NCBI RefSeq assembly: GCF_003931915.1
Contig: NZ_RSAA01000010.1
Coordinates: 62,001-126,000 of the forward strand
Source of the DNA: Saccharopolyspora rhizosphaerae
Lineage (GTDB): Bacteria > Actinomycetota > Actinomycetes > Mycobacteriales > Pseudonocardiaceae
Length of the DNA stretch: 64,000 bases
Reading direction: 5' to 3'
Shown: in pieces, positions 43,676 through 52,846 of the stretch
Position numbering within the stretch: position 1 is the first letter of the stretch
How the letters are laid out: the number at the start of each line of letters is the position of its first letter
Position numbers and translations under genes: made by a program
The notes under the pieces: model-generated
Told to the model about the DNA's origin: nothing
The model's input: the letters and a program-made list of their open reading frames with translations, nothing else
Databases searched by the model: none

Positions 43676-43821
43676 AGCATTCGCGGGACCGAGCCGCAGT
43701 CCTGGGGAAACCCGCTCGCCAAGACCTCCTCCGCATGACGCGCGTGCTCGGAGCGGAGGTTTAGACGTCCCCGAGGTTGCCAACCCGATAGCCGGACCGA
43801 CTCGATCACGAGGAGGAGCCG

Positions 43822-43929
43822 GTGGCAGCCAAGCCGTTCAGCGCGGTGCACGAGACGGTGCACGACCGCTGCGGAGTGCCCACGCGGCGGCGAGGCGCCG
43901 ACGACGCGGACGTGATCACCGACAGCTGA
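43822..43929 (+). CDS. Small 35-residue ORF with strong ribosome site
   Basis: AGGAGGAGCCG precedes a GTG that opens 35 codons ending TGA at 43929, ten bases before the ATG of the MFS transporter. The product (starting AAKPFSAVHETVHDR) is hydrophilic with His, Arg and Asp and one Cys. Spacing and ribosome site suggest it is translated and coupled to the transporter gene. I recognise no family; it could be a leader peptide or a small regulatory protein. Confidence 0.45.
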   Translation: MAAKPFSAVHETVHDRCGVPTRRRGADDADVITDS

Positions 43930-43939
43930 GAGGTGCGGC

Positions 43940-45415
43940 ATGGCTGCCGAAACGGCGCGCCACGGGCGGTGGGCTCGCAAGCGCAAGCGGACTCGACCGA
44001 CTCCCGAGGACGTCACCCTCGTCGAGGAGCCGAAGCTCCGCAAAGCGGTCGCGGCCGCCGCCATCGGGAACACGATGGAATGGTTCGACTTCGGTGTTTT
44101 CAGCTACATCACCGTCGTGATCAGCCAGGTCTTCTTCCCGTCGAGCAGCCCGACGGCCCAACTGCTGTCCACCTTCGCCACCTTCGCGGTCGCGTTCCTC
44201 GTGCGCCCGCTCGGCGGGTTCTTCTTCGGACCGCTGGGTGACCGCATCGGCCGGCGGAAGGTCCTCGCCATCACCATGGTCACCATGGCCGCGGGGACGT
44301 TCATGATCGGGCTCATCCCCAGCTACGCCACCATCGGCATCTGGGCGCCCGTCCTGCTGCTCGTCGCCCGTCTCGTGCAAGGGTTCTCGACCGGCGGTGA
44401 GTACGGCGGCGCCACCACGTTCGTCGCCGAGTTCTCACCCGACCGGCGACGCGGTTTCATGGGCAGCTGGCTGGAGTTCGGCACGCTGCTCGGGTATTCG
44501 CTGGGTGCCGCCGTGGTGACTGTCCTGACGGTGAGCCTCCCCCAGGACGACCTGCTCAGCTGGGGCTGGCGCATCCCGTTCCTGCTCGGCGGGCCGCTCG
44601 GGATCATCGGCCTGTACCTGCGGTTCCGGCTCGAGGAAACGCCCGCCTTCCAGCAGGAGGACCAAGCCGGCGGGTCCAGCGGCGGCGGCTCCGAGCAGGA
44701 GTCCCAGCCGCGCAACTCCTACCGCGAGATCTTCGTCGACAACTTCCGGCCGCTGCTGATCTGCGTTGGTCTGGTGCTGGTCTTCAACGTCACCAACTAC
44801 ATGCTCACGGCGTACATGCCGACCTACCTGACCGTCGTGCTCGGCTTCAGCCACCCGCAGTCGCTGGTGCTGGTCCTGTCGGCGCTGCTGCTGGTGATCG
44901 GCTTGGTGCTGCGGCTGGGGTGGCGGTCGGACCAGTGGGGGCGGCTGCCGATCACGACCGTGGGAAGCGTCGCCCTCGTCGTGCTCGCCTTGCCGATCTT
45001 CCTGCTGATGAGCCTCGGGCACTGGTGGGCCGTGTTCCTGGGCATCCTCGTCCTGGGGTTGATCCTGGTCTGCTTCAGCAGCACCTTGCCCTCGACGATC
45101 CCCGCGCTGTTCCGCACGCCGGTCCGCTACGGCGGCGTCTCCATCGGGTTCAACATCTCGGTGGCGCTGTTCGGCGGTACGACGCCGCTGATCTCCGAGG
45201 CGCTCATCGGGTTCACCGGCAACACGATGTCGCCGGCGTTCCTGCTGATGATCGCGGGCGTCGTCGGGGCCGTCTCGGTGCTGTTCACCCGCGAGTCCGC
45301 TCGCCGGTCGCTCCCAGGTTCCAGCCCCACGGCCGCCAGTTCCGCCGAAGCGAGGAAGACCGCCCGCGACCAGCGCCGCGACCCCGGCGCCGACCCGGAG
45401 ACCGACCACAGCTGA
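43940..45415 (+). CDS. ProP-like MFS transporter (MHS family)
   Basis: A 491-residue H+ symporter with twelve spans. IGNTMEWFDFGVFSY, GPLGDRIGRRKVL and GEYGGATTFVAEFSPDRRRGFMGS place it in the proline/betaine ProP group of MHS carriers, so osmolyte uptake is likely. Unlike E. coli ProP there is no C-terminal coiled coil; the tail (about 460-491) is short and charged. A Gly/Ser/Glu-rich loop (about 240-255) separates the two halves. Start ATG follows GAGAGGTGCGGC. Confidence 0.9.
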   Translation: MAAETARHGRWARKRKRTRPTPEDVTLVEEPKLRKAVAAAAIGNTMEWFDFGVFSYITVVISQVFFPSSSPTAQLLSTFATFAVAFLVRPLGGFFFGPLGDRIGRRKVLAITMVTMAAGTFMIGLIPSYATIGIWAPVLLLVARLVQGFSTGGEYGGATTFVAEFSPDRRRGFMGSWLEFGTLLGYSLGAAVVTVLTVSLPQDDLLSWGWRIPFLLGGPLGIIGLYLRFRLEETPAFQQEDQAGGSSGGGSEQESQPRNSYREIFVDNFRPLLICVGLVLVFNVTNYMLTAYMPTYLTVVLGFSHPQSLVLVLSALLLVIGLVLRLGWRSDQWGRLPITTVGSVALVVLALPIFLLMSLGHWWAVFLGILVLGLILVCFSSTLPSTIPALFRTPVRYGGVSIGFNISVALFGGTTPLISEALIGFTGNTMSPAFLLMIAGVVGAVSVLFTRESARRSLPGSSPTAASSAEARKTARDQRRDPGADPETDHS

Positions 45416-45440
45416 CGGTCGCCGACGGGAGAGAGGGACA

Positions 45441-45490
45441 CGACGAGGGCGCACCCTCCCACGCCTAGCGCGGAGGGTGCGCCCTCGTCG
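45441..45490. terminator. Strong bidirectional terminator
   Basis: CGACGAGGGCGCACCCTCC (45441-45459) pairs over all 19 bases with its inverted copy at 45472-45490, with a 12-base loop. It lies between the convergent transporter and a small minus-strand gene and is the strongest hairpin in the window. Confidence 0.88.
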
Positions 45491-45563
45491 TCATCGCCAC
45501 CGCAGGCACCGGGCCCACGCGAGACGGAACCGTCCCCGGGCCACCCGCCTGCTGGGCTGCCGC

Positions 45564-45740
45564 TCAGCCTTCCGCGGAGGGCTCGGGCCGGACGACGGTC
45601 TCCGGGTCGTCGTCCGCGGGCGGTTCGGGGTCCAACGCTTCGTCGGCCCGCTGGCTGTGCCCCCGGCGGAGATGCTCTTCCATCTCCTTCTCCATCTCGT
45701 CGTCCTTGATCGGTCCGTGCTTGTCCGAGCCGCGCTCCAT
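45564..45740 (-). CDS. Conserved actinobacterial small acidic protein
   Basis: A 58-residue hydrophilic protein beginning MERGSDKHGPIKDDEM and ending in an acidic DPEPPADDDPE stretch. Small proteins of this pattern are widespread in actinobacteria and uncharacterised. AAGGAGTCGACATC directly precedes the ATG, which settles the start over the longer open frame. Confidence 0.8.
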   Translation of the reverse strand: MERGSDKHGPIKDDEMEKEMEEHLRRGHSQRADEALDPEPPADDDPETVVRPEPSAEG

Positions 45741-45867
45741 GATGTCGACTCCTTCCGTTGACGAGCGGTCGCCCACGCCCTACCCGCCGCACGGCGCGCA
45801 GAAACCGACCACCGCCCGGCCGGCTGATCACCGTTGACCGATGTGGACGGAGGCGTCCCGCGGGTGG

Positions 45868-46443
45868 TCAGCGCTGCGGGCTCACACCTGCGCGGATCAG
45901 CCGGAACAGCCGCTGCGCCGCAGCGGCGGGATCGCCGTGGTGTTCGGTGGCCAGCGCGACGCCGACCGCCGCCGCGATCAGGTCGGCAGCGGTGGTGCTC
46001 GTCGCCACGGCGTTGTCCCGCACAGCACGACGCAGCAGCGGGTTCGCCGCTTCCTCGAGCAGCTCCGAGCAGGAGTTGTGCGCGGCCTCCGCCCCGGTCT
46101 GGTCGTACGCCAGCGCGACCGCCAGGCCGCGTGCGGAGGCGCAGTAGTCGACGACCTCGCTGAGCCACTGGACCAGCGCCTCTCGACCACCGCGCTCGGT
46201 CGCCAGTTCGTCGGCGCGGACGCGCAAGGCGTCGACCCGCTTGCGGGACACGGCATCGAGGACCGCGTGACGACTGGGGAAGTGCCGTCGCACGGTCGCG
46301 GAGCCCACGCCCGCGGTGCGGGCGATCTGCTCCAGGGAGGCGTCAGCACCGCGCGCAGCGACCTCCTCCTCCGCCACGGCGAGGATGCGCGCGTAGTGGG
46401 AGGAGCTAGCAGCACCTCGGCCCGACCGGACTCGGAGCACCAC
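45868..46443 (-). CDS. TetR-family transcriptional regulator
   Basis: A protein of about 191 residues with an N-terminal TetR HTH (HYARILAVAEEEVAARGADASLEQIARTAGVGSATVRRHFPSRHAVLDAV, about 15-65) and a helical ligand domain of the SACE_7040-like type. The start is unclear: GTG 46443 or 46440 gives the usual length, but neither has a good ribosome site. It follows the Rieske-protein gene by 46 bases on the same strand; targets are unknown. Confidence 0.85.
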   Translation of the reverse strand: MVLRVRSGRGAASSSHYARILAVAEEEVAARGADASLEQIARTAGVGSATVRRHFPSRHAVLDAVSRKRVDALRVRADELATERGGREALVQWLSEVVDYCASARGLAVALAYDQTGAEAAHNSCSELLEEAANPLLRRAVRDNAVATSTTAADLIAAAVGVALATEHHGDPAAAAQRLFRLIRAGVSPQR

Positions 46444-46489
46444 TGGCCACGCCAGCCCGCACCGCGCGGCCCGGGGCGGATCCCCGCTC

Positions 46490-47365
46490 TCATGGGTGCA
46501 CGCGTCGGAGGGAGATCCGGCCGTTCTGCACACGGGTCTCGTACTGCGGCTGGTCGAACACCGCCGGGCCGTCGACGATCTCGCCGGTCGCCATCTCGAA
46601 GCAGGAGCCGTGCCACGGGCAGATCACCCGGTCGCCGTCCCGCTTGCCCTCGTCCAGGGGCCCGCCGGCGTGGCTGCACACCGCCCCGATCGCCACGGGA
46701 GTGCCCGCGCGCGACCGAGCCAGCAGCACGGCCTCCCCGGCGACCTCCACGCGCCTCAGCTCGTCGGAGCCCAGGTCGGCTTCGCTGAGCACGTCGGTGA
46801 ACTCGTCCGGGCCCTTGTGCGCGTACTCCTGGTTGACCCGGACGCCCATGCCGTAGCTCAACTCGGACCCGATGTGGCCGGCGACCGCGGACGCCGCGAA
46901 CGCCGCCCCGGAACTCAGCTTGGCGAACCGGCGGTTCCCCTGCGCGCGCCCCACCAGGGACGCCACGTTGAGCACGAGGCCCGCCACGTTGAGCAGGGCG
47001 TGCGTCCCGGCCACCCGCCTCGATTCGCCCAGGAGGTCGCGCCAGTCGGCGGTGCCGGTCGTCGCAGCGGGCAGGGTCGACAGCACTCCCACGGTCAGCG
47101 CGCGGTCGGCGGCGGCGCCGCACCGCCAATCCCCGGACACCGACTCCGCGGCGTCGAGGACGAGCGCCGTCGTGAACGCTCCCAGCGGGACGTGCGTCAG
47201 CGCGGGGTGCAGCGGCGCTCCCAACCACGTCCCGTCCAAGAAGTTCCGCAGCGGCATGGCCTTGCTCAACGCGTCGCGCACCAGCGGTTGGAGCTTGTCC
47301 TCGACCTGGTCCAACCACGGCATGCGTCGCGCCAACTGTCGTCCGAGCATCTTCCGCTCTGGCAT
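46490..47365 (-). CDS. DUF2231 membrane domain fused to Rieske ferredoxin
   Basis: A 291-residue protein in two parts. Residues about 50-175 are a DUF2231-type membrane region (HPALTHVPLGAFTTALVLDA, several hydrophobic spans). Residues about 195-288 are a Rieske domain with ligands C230, H232, C249 and H252 in CSHAGG and CPWHGSCF, binding a [2Fe-2S] cluster. The ATG follows GGAGGAGGCGCTG. The fusion suggests a membrane-bound electron carrier, partner unknown; it is a recurrent actinobacterial architecture. Confidence 0.9.
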   Translation of the reverse strand: MPERKMLGRQLARRMPWLDQVEDKLQPLVRDALSKAMPLRNFLDGTWLGAPLHPALTHVPLGAFTTALVLDAAESVSGDWRCGAAADRALTVGVLSTLPAATTGTADWRDLLGESRRVAGTHALLNVAGLVLNVASLVGRAQGNRRFAKLSSGAAFAASAVAGHIGSELSYGMGVRVNQEYAHKGPDEFTDVLSEADLGSDELRRVEVAGEAVLLARSRAGTPVAIGAVCSHAGGPLDEGKRDGDRVICPWHGSCFEMATGEIVDGPAVFDQPQYETRVQNGRISLRRVHP

Positions 47366-47787
47366 CAGCGCCTCCTCCGTCGACAGCCACTTCGGCACAC
47401 CCACGGGACTCCGATCCGCGAGTCGGTCCGGACAGCGCCTCCGGCAGCTCGCCCACGCCCGCACCCGCGTCGGGGATCCTGTGCACCGGCAGGTGCCCGG
47501 TACCGGCGCGCTCCTCAAGATTGCCCAGCACCGGCTCGACGACAAACGCTGTTCACCCCGCTGGTGGGGTCACCGCCGAGTGGGTTACGCAGCGTCCCGA
47601 CCGCCCCCCACGAGGCGACCGAGGCCGACGCGTCCGGACCCCACCGCGCGCGTGGCGAGCGAGCCAATTGCCCACCCGACGGCGACCCGGAGAAAAACCG
47701 GAACGAACGAGGGCCGAAAGACTCTGTCAAGATCACCCGCAGGGAGGATGCTGGCCAGTAGCAGCCCCGATCCAGCAGAAGGCCCCG
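47366..47787. other. Divergent intergenic region
   Basis: About 420 bases between the Rieske gene and a small plus-strand gene. No supported gene or strong repeat. The right end is less GC-rich (about 47690-47740) and probably holds the promoter of the small gene. Confidence 0.4.
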
Positions 47788-48018
47788 ATGAACCGCACCA
47801 TCCCCCTTGGCGACGGCGGGTGCCTGGACATCACCCAGGACAGCGCCGGCGCGTGGACACTGCACTACACCGCCCCTGGCCGCGAGGACATCGTCGTCGT
47901 CCTCAGCGACGAGGCGAACGCTCGGCAGGCCATCACCTGGTTGCTCGCCGGAGCCATGCAACCCGAGATCACGCTGGACCCGGCCGACCTCCAGCGGTCC
48001 AGCTCGCCGCAGGGGTGA
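47788..48018 (+). CDS. Hypothetical 76-residue protein
   Basis: A short hydrophilic protein: MNRTIPLGDGGCLDITQDSA, then beta-rich and helical parts, ending in a Ser/Pro tail. AGAAGGCCCCG precedes the ATG. It resembles small actinobacterial orphans of unknown role. Convergent with the MHS transporter, 26 bases away. Confidence 0.65.
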   Translation: MNRTIPLGDGGCLDITQDSAGAWTLHYTAPGREDIVVVLSDEANARQAITWLLAGAMQPEITLDPADLQRSSSPQG

Positions 48019-48044
48019 GGCAGTCCCGCAGGAGGTTGATGCGG

Positions 48045-49373
48045 TCACGCACCGGTGGCGCGTCTCGACAACGCCCCGCTGCGGCGGATGAGGGCGACTG
48101 CGCAGACCAGGGTGATCAGCACGTAGACCAGGCCCAGCACCACGACCGGCACGATGGACCCGGTGCGGGCGAGCAGGAACTGGCAGGCGATCGGTGCCGT
48201 GCCGGCGAAGAGCGTGGTGCACAGCTGGTAGCACAACGAGATCGCTGTGTACCGGACCTCCACGGGGAAGACCTGGGCCAGCAGGCCTGCCAGCGCCGCG
48301 TAGTACGTGGCGTGCGGGACCGTGGCCAGGGCCATCCCCAGGATCGCGAGCGGCATCGAGCCGGTGCTGACCAGCGCGAACATCGCCGGCAGCAGCACGA
48401 TCTCGGGCAGCAGCATCCACAGGACGGCGCGCTTGAGGTCGACCCTGCTCGCCAGCACTGCACCGAGCGGCTGCGCGCAGACCTGCACCACGAGCGCGAT
48501 CGTGATCACGGTCAGGAACGACGAGCGGCTGAAGGCGAGCTCCTCGGTCGCCCAGGACAAGGCGAACGTCGTCTTGACGTAGGTGATCGCCACACCTGCG
48601 GTACCGGCTCCCACGCCGAGCGCGACCAGCACCGGGTAGCGCCCGAGCACGTCCTTGATGGGCAGCTTCGAGCGCTGCTCTGACGCGAGGACCGCGCGCA
48701 TCTCCGGTGTTTCCGTGAGACGGAGCCGGATGAACAGACCGACGAGCACCAGGACGGCCGAGACCAGGAAGGGCAGGCGCCAGCCCCAGGACGCGAAGGC
48801 GCTGTCGGAGAGGTGGGCGATGCCGAGGAAGGCCAGCGTGGCGAGGAGGTTGCCGACCGGTGACCCCTGCTGCGCGAAGGCACCGTAGAGGATCTTCTTG
48901 CCGGGCGGGGCGTACTCGGTGGCGATCAGGACCGCCCCACCCCACTCCCCGCCCATCGCCACGCCCTGCACCATCCGCAAGCACACCAGCAGGACCGGGG
49001 CGGCGGCGCCGATCTGGGCGTACGTCGGCAGCAGTCCGACGCAGAACGTGGCACCTCCCATCATCACCAGCGTGATGATGAGGGCCTTCTTGCGGCCGAA
49101 GCGGTCCCCGAAGTGCCCGAACACCACTCCGCCCAGCGGGCGCGCGAGGAAGCCGACCCAGAACGTGGCGAACGCGGCGAGCGTGCCCAGCGCCGGGGTG
49201 ACCTCGGGGAAGAAGATCGTGCCGAGCACCAGGGCCGAGGCCGATCCGTAGATGTAGAAGTCGAACCACTCGATGGTGGTCCCGATGAACGCGGTGATGC
49301 CCGCCCTGCGCGCCTCCCGCGCACGAGGTGCGCTCGCCGCGGCGGTGGTCGCGCCCGCTCCTGATCGCTCCAT
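48045..49373 (-). CDS. MFS transporter, MHS family
   Basis: A 442-residue proton symporter with twelve spans, closely similar to the carrier at 17536 (GTTIEWFDFYIYGSASALVLG, GHFGDRFGRKKAL, FAQQGSPVGNLLATLAFLG). ATG 49373 follows GAGAGGACATCGCG. It lies downstream of a CaiB CoA-transferase and an acyl-CoA dehydrogenase on the same strand (gap 164 bases) and probably imports their acid substrate. Confidence 0.9.
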   Translation of the reverse strand: MERSGAGATTAAASAPRAREARRAGITAFIGTTIEWFDFYIYGSASALVLGTIFFPEVTPALGTLAAFATFWVGFLARPLGGVVFGHFGDRFGRKKALIITLVMMGGATFCVGLLPTYAQIGAAAPVLLVCLRMVQGVAMGGEWGGAVLIATEYAPPGKKILYGAFAQQGSPVGNLLATLAFLGIAHLSDSAFASWGWRLPFLVSAVLVLVGLFIRLRLTETPEMRAVLASEQRSKLPIKDVLGRYPVLVALGVGAGTAGVAITYVKTTFALSWATEELAFSRSSFLTVITIALVVQVCAQPLGAVLASRVDLKRAVLWMLLPEIVLLPAMFALVSTGSMPLAILGMALATVPHATYYAALAGLLAQVFPVEVRYTAISLCYQLCTTLFAGTAPIACQFLLARTGSIVPVVVLGLVYVLITLVCAVALIRRSGALSRRATGA

Positions 49374-49537
49374 CGCGATGTCCTCTCGTGTCACTTCCCC
49401 GTTGCGCGACGCACCCGCAGCACGCACGACGGCGCAGTGTCCCGTCCTCCGTGGACACTGGTGTGGCAACTCCCCGGCGCGCCGGGGGGTCTCGCCGTCC
49501 ACCGCTGCGGTTCCGCGTCGCTTCCACGGGCGTCGGC

Positions 49538-50776
49538 CTACTGGTGGGGACGGGCTTCCTCGCGGAGGTCACCGGGGGCTGCGAGGAGGCGGTCGACCTC
49601 GGCGTCGTCGTAGCCGAGCTCGCTGAGGACCTCGCGGCTGTGCTCCCCCAGCACCGGGGGCGCGGTGCGCAGTTCCGGGCGCTCGCCCCGGAAGGTGACC
49701 GGGAACCGGATCTGCTCGAGCTCACCGACCGCCGGGTGGTCGACGGTGCCGATCATGCCCAGCACCTGCGTCTGCTCGGACGCGTAGATCTCGTCGAGGG
49801 AGCGGATCGGCGTCACCGGTACGCCCGCCTGGCCGAGCAAGGTGCACCACTGCTCGACGGTCCGTTCGCGCAGGGTCACCTCGAGCTCGGCGTTGAGGGC
49901 GTCGCGGTGCGTCACCCGGTCCGCGTTGGTGATGAACCTCGGGTCGGCCGGCAGGTCCTCGCGGCCGATGGTCACGCACAACCGGCGCCACAGGTCCTGG
50001 TTGCCGACCGCGATCACGAAGTTCCCGTCGGAGGCCGGGTACGCCTGGTAGGGCACCAGGTTGGGGTGGCCGGAGCCGAGCCGCCGGGGACGCTCGCGGG
50101 TTGCGAAGTACCCGGTCGCCCAGCTCACGTGCAGCGCGAGCTGGCTCTCGTACAGCGAGGTGGTGAGGTACTGGCCGCGGCCGGTGCGGGCGCGCTCGAC
50201 CAGCGCGGCGTTCACGCCGATGACGCCGAACAACGCGGCGCTGAGGTCGGCCATCGCGTACCCGGCTTTCAGCGGTGGCCCGTCGGGCTCGCCGGTGAGC
50301 GACATCAGCCCGGCCGCCGCCTGGGCCACCATGTCGTAGCCGGGTTCCAGCCGCATCGGTCCCGCATCGCCGAAGGCCGAGATGTGCAGCACCACCAGTT
50401 CGGGGTACTGCTCGCTGAGGCGTTCGTAGCTGTAGAGCTCGTGCAGCGAGCTGCCGGGGCGGAAGTTCTCCACGACCACGTCGGCGGTGGAGATCAGCCG
50501 GTGCACCGCCTCGTGCCCGTCCGCGGACTTCAGGTCGAGGACCACGGACCGCTTGTTGCGGTTGGCCGACAGGTAGTAGGTGGCGTCCGGACCGTTGAAC
50601 GGCGGCCCCCACGAGCGGGTCGGGTCGCCACCATCCGGGTGCTCGACCTTCACCACGTCCGCGCCCAGGTCCGCCAGCGACATCGTGACGTACGGGCCCG
50701 CGAGGATCTTGGACAGGTCGACGACGCGGATGCCGGCCAGCGGACCGGCCCCGGGCGGGACGGTGGACTCAGACAC
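49538..50776 (-). CDS. CaiB/BaiF family CoA-transferase
   Basis: A 412-residue class III CoA-transferase. LAGIRVVDLSKILAGPYVTMSLADLGADVVKVEHPDGGDPTRSWGPP is a textbook N-terminus, and the catalytic aspartate is probably the D of PGYDMVAQAAAGLMSLTG (about residue 149). The GTG start lies inside the last codons of the dehydrogenase gene (8-base overlap). The pair likely activates and oxidises one acid. Confidence 0.93.
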   Translation of the reverse strand: MSESTVPPGAGPLAGIRVVDLSKILAGPYVTMSLADLGADVVKVEHPDGGDPTRSWGPPFNGPDATYYLSANRNKRSVVLDLKSADGHEAVHRLISTADVVVENFRPGSSLHELYSYERLSEQYPELVVLHISAFGDAGPMRLEPGYDMVAQAAAGLMSLTGEPDGPPLKAGYAMADLSAALFGVIGVNAALVERARTGRGQYLTTSLYESQLALHVSWATGYFATRERPRRLGSGHPNLVPYQAYPASDGNFVIAVGNQDLWRRLCVTIGREDLPADPRFITNADRVTHRDALNAELEVTLRERTVEQWCTLLGQAGVPVTPIRSLDEIYASEQTQVLGMIGTVDHPAVGELEQIRFPVTFRGERPELRTAPPVLGEHSREVLSELGYDDAEVDRLLAAPGDLREEARPHQ

Positions 50777-52493
50777 GGTGCGCCTCCTGAGCGCTGTCGG
50801 GGATGGCGGTGAAGGCCGCGCGTGCGGTCTCGGCGTCGACGTCGCCGCCGTCGGCGATCTGCGGCAGAACCGCCAGCGCGGGAACCGAGCCCAGCCGTCC
50901 TCCGACGAGCCGGTGCAACCAGGTGTGGGCGACGAGCAACTTGCGGTGTCCGAGACCGTTCTCCAGCTCGCGGTGCGCTTGTTCGAGCAGCAGCGTGGCC
51001 ATCACGGCGTCGCTGAGGTCGTCGGCGTAGGCGGCGACGCCGACTTCCTGGTCGAACCGCTCCGCGGCCAGCAGCTCCTCACCCCGCACGCGCAGCGCTT
51101 CCCAGTGCCGCGACAGGAGGTTCGCAGCCGGTGCGCACGCCGCCTGGTGGAGGGCCGCGAGCCGTTCCCGGTAGGTCCCGATGAGCAGGGCGTGGGAGCC
51201 CTCGCGCCGCATGCAGCGGAGCACGTCCAGGGCGATCACGTTCGACGAGCCTTCCCAGACCGACCCGAGGTGGGCGTCGCGCAGCAGGCGCGGGTCCACC
51301 CAGTCCTCGATGTAGCCGTTGCCGCCGCGCACCTCCATCGCCTCACCGGTCACGTGGCGGGCCCGCTTGCACACCGTGTGCTTGGCCAGCGGGGTGAGGA
51401 CCCGGACCTGCGCGCGGGCGCGCTCGTCCCCGCCATCGGCGGCGTCGAGCACGTCCGCCGCTTCGAGCACCAGACCCAGGGACGCCTCGGCTTCCAGCAG
51501 CAGCGGCAGCAGCGTGGACCGCATCAAGGGCTGGTCGAACAACAGCGCGCCGAAGGCCTGGCGCTGCCGGGTGTGGTCGACGGCCTCCCGAGCCGCGCGC
51601 CTCATCAACGCGCTCGCCCGCATCGCGTTGGACAGGCGGGAGACGTTGAGCATCTCGGCCATCTGAGCGAAGCCGCGGGTGAGGTCGCCGACGGGGCGGG
51701 CGAAGGCGTCCTGCAAGGTGACTTCGCCGCTGGCCATGGACCTGGTCCCCAGCTTGTCCTTGAGGCGGTCGATCCTGATGCCGTTGCGGCTGCCGTCCGG
51801 CCGGTGCCGGGGAACCAGGAACAGCCCCAGTCCCCGCGTCCCCTCGCCTTGTCCGGGAACCCGGGCGAGGGTGAGGATCACGTCGGCCGACACGTTGGAG
51901 CAGAACCACTTGTGGCCGTCAAGGGTCCAGTGGTCGCCGTGGTCGGTCGCGACCGTGGCGGTCCCGCCGACGTCGCTGCCGCCCTGCTTCTCGGTCATGA
52001 ACATCGCACCGGTGGCCACCGCGGCCGGATCGCGGCTGGTCAGCGCCTCGATCTCGGTCGTGAAGGCCTCGGGGTCGAACATGCGCAGCACCCGTGCCGC
52101 CGAGTCGGTCATGGACACCGGGCAGGCCAGGCCGAACTCCGACTGCACGAACAAGTACGAGAGGGCGTACTTGACCAGGTGAGGGGTCGTGGTCGACCAG
52201 CCGTGCACACCCGGCCGGTGCGACATCGCGGCGAGCCCGAACGTCCCGAACGCGATCTCGCACATCCGGTCGTAGGCAGGGTGGAACTCGACCTCGTCGA
52301 TCCTCGTGCCGTCCGGTGCGAACTGCCTCAGCACAGGCGGGTTCCGGTCGGCGGTCGCCGCCAAGGCGTCCAGCTCGCCGCCTGCGATCTCCCCGAGCTC
52401 GTCGAGCAACGGCTCCACGCGGGCGCGGTCGTCTGCGGAGAGGTAGCTGTCGAGGAGCGGCCGGAGGGCGGGATCTCCATCAGCGACGTTCAC
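50769..52493 (-). CDS. AidB-like acyl-CoA dehydrogenase
   Basis: A 574-residue enzyme, longer than ordinary acyl-CoA dehydrogenases and arranged like AidB: an N-terminal extension (1-150), the FAD beta domain (FMTEKQGGSDVGGT), helical core with GGNGYIEDW and WEGSSNV, and a C-terminal extra domain. The catalytic Glu is expected in WEGSSNV. AidB itself binds DNA and repairs alkylation poorly; here the operon with a CoA-transferase favours a metabolic role. GTG 52493 follows GGAGACCACC. Confidence 0.9.
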   Translation of the reverse strand: MNVADGDPALRPLLDSYLSADDRARVEPLLDELGEIAGGELDALAATADRNPPVLRQFAPDGTRIDEVEFHPAYDRMCEIAFGTFGLAAMSHRPGVHGWSTTTPHLVKYALSYLFVQSEFGLACPVSMTDSAARVLRMFDPEAFTTEIEALTSRDPAAVATGAMFMTEKQGGSDVGGTATVATDHGDHWTLDGHKWFCSNVSADVILTLARVPGQGEGTRGLGLFLVPRHRPDGSRNGIRIDRLKDKLGTRSMASGEVTLQDAFARPVGDLTRGFAQMAEMLNVSRLSNAMRASALMRRAAREAVDHTRQRQAFGALLFDQPLMRSTLLPLLLEAEASLGLVLEAADVLDAADGGDERARAQVRVLTPLAKHTVCKRARHVTGEAMEVRGGNGYIEDWVDPRLLRDAHLGSVWEGSSNVIALDVLRCMRREGSHALLIGTYRERLAALHQAACAPAANLLSRHWEALRVRGEELLAAERFDQEVGVAAYADDLSDAVMATLLLEQAHRELENGLGHRKLLVAHTWLHRLVGGRLGSVPALAVLPQIADGGDVDAETARAAFTAIPDSAQEAHRV

Positions 52494-52846
52494 GGTGGTC
52501 TCCACACGAGATCGGGGACGGCGACGTCCAGGAAGTGCCAGTGCGGGCGACCGCGGCGCCGTGGCGGCGTCCTGGATCCCGCGGCGCGGTGGGTCCACCC
52601 TCGCAGCGTGATCGTGGGAGGTCCAACCTCAATCTGAGCGCACGGTGAGACGTCTTCCAGCACAATTCCGCGGGTCTGCGCGCTCGCCGACCGCCACGTC
52701 GCGCGCAACCACCGCCCGAGGCAGCGCGGTGCGCGAGGTCGATGCGGGTGGGCCACCGAGCTGCATCCGGTCTGGATCGGTGGTTGACTCATCGCGGATC
52801 GGCACTGAACATGGCCGCTCCGGAGCGACCGGCGACCGAAGGACCG
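52494..52846. other. Divergent control region of a LysR gene
   Basis: About 350 bases between the dehydrogenase and LysR genes, without a supported gene. Holds the dyads GGGTCCACCC (52591-52600) and GAGGTCCAACCTC (52618-52630). Confidence 0.5.
52618..52630. promoter_or_regulatory. Candidate LysR operator
   Basis: GAGGTCCAACCTC is a 13-bp dyad (GAGGT/ACCTC arms). A related GGGTCCACCC lies 18 bases to the left. Position 125 bases upstream of the divergent dehydrogenase gene fits a LysR recognition site. Confidence 0.4.

Noticed and set aside
50769-52493. Assignment as the DNA-repair protein AidB.
   Set aside because: Overall architecture is AidB-like, but the 8-base overlap with a CoA-transferase and a divergent LysR gene favour a metabolic acyl-CoA dehydrogenase.
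52742-52846. Longer N-terminus for the LysR regulator from ATG 52742 or 52811.
   Set aside because: No ribosome site at either and the added residues are not LysR-like; GAAGGACCG supports 52847.
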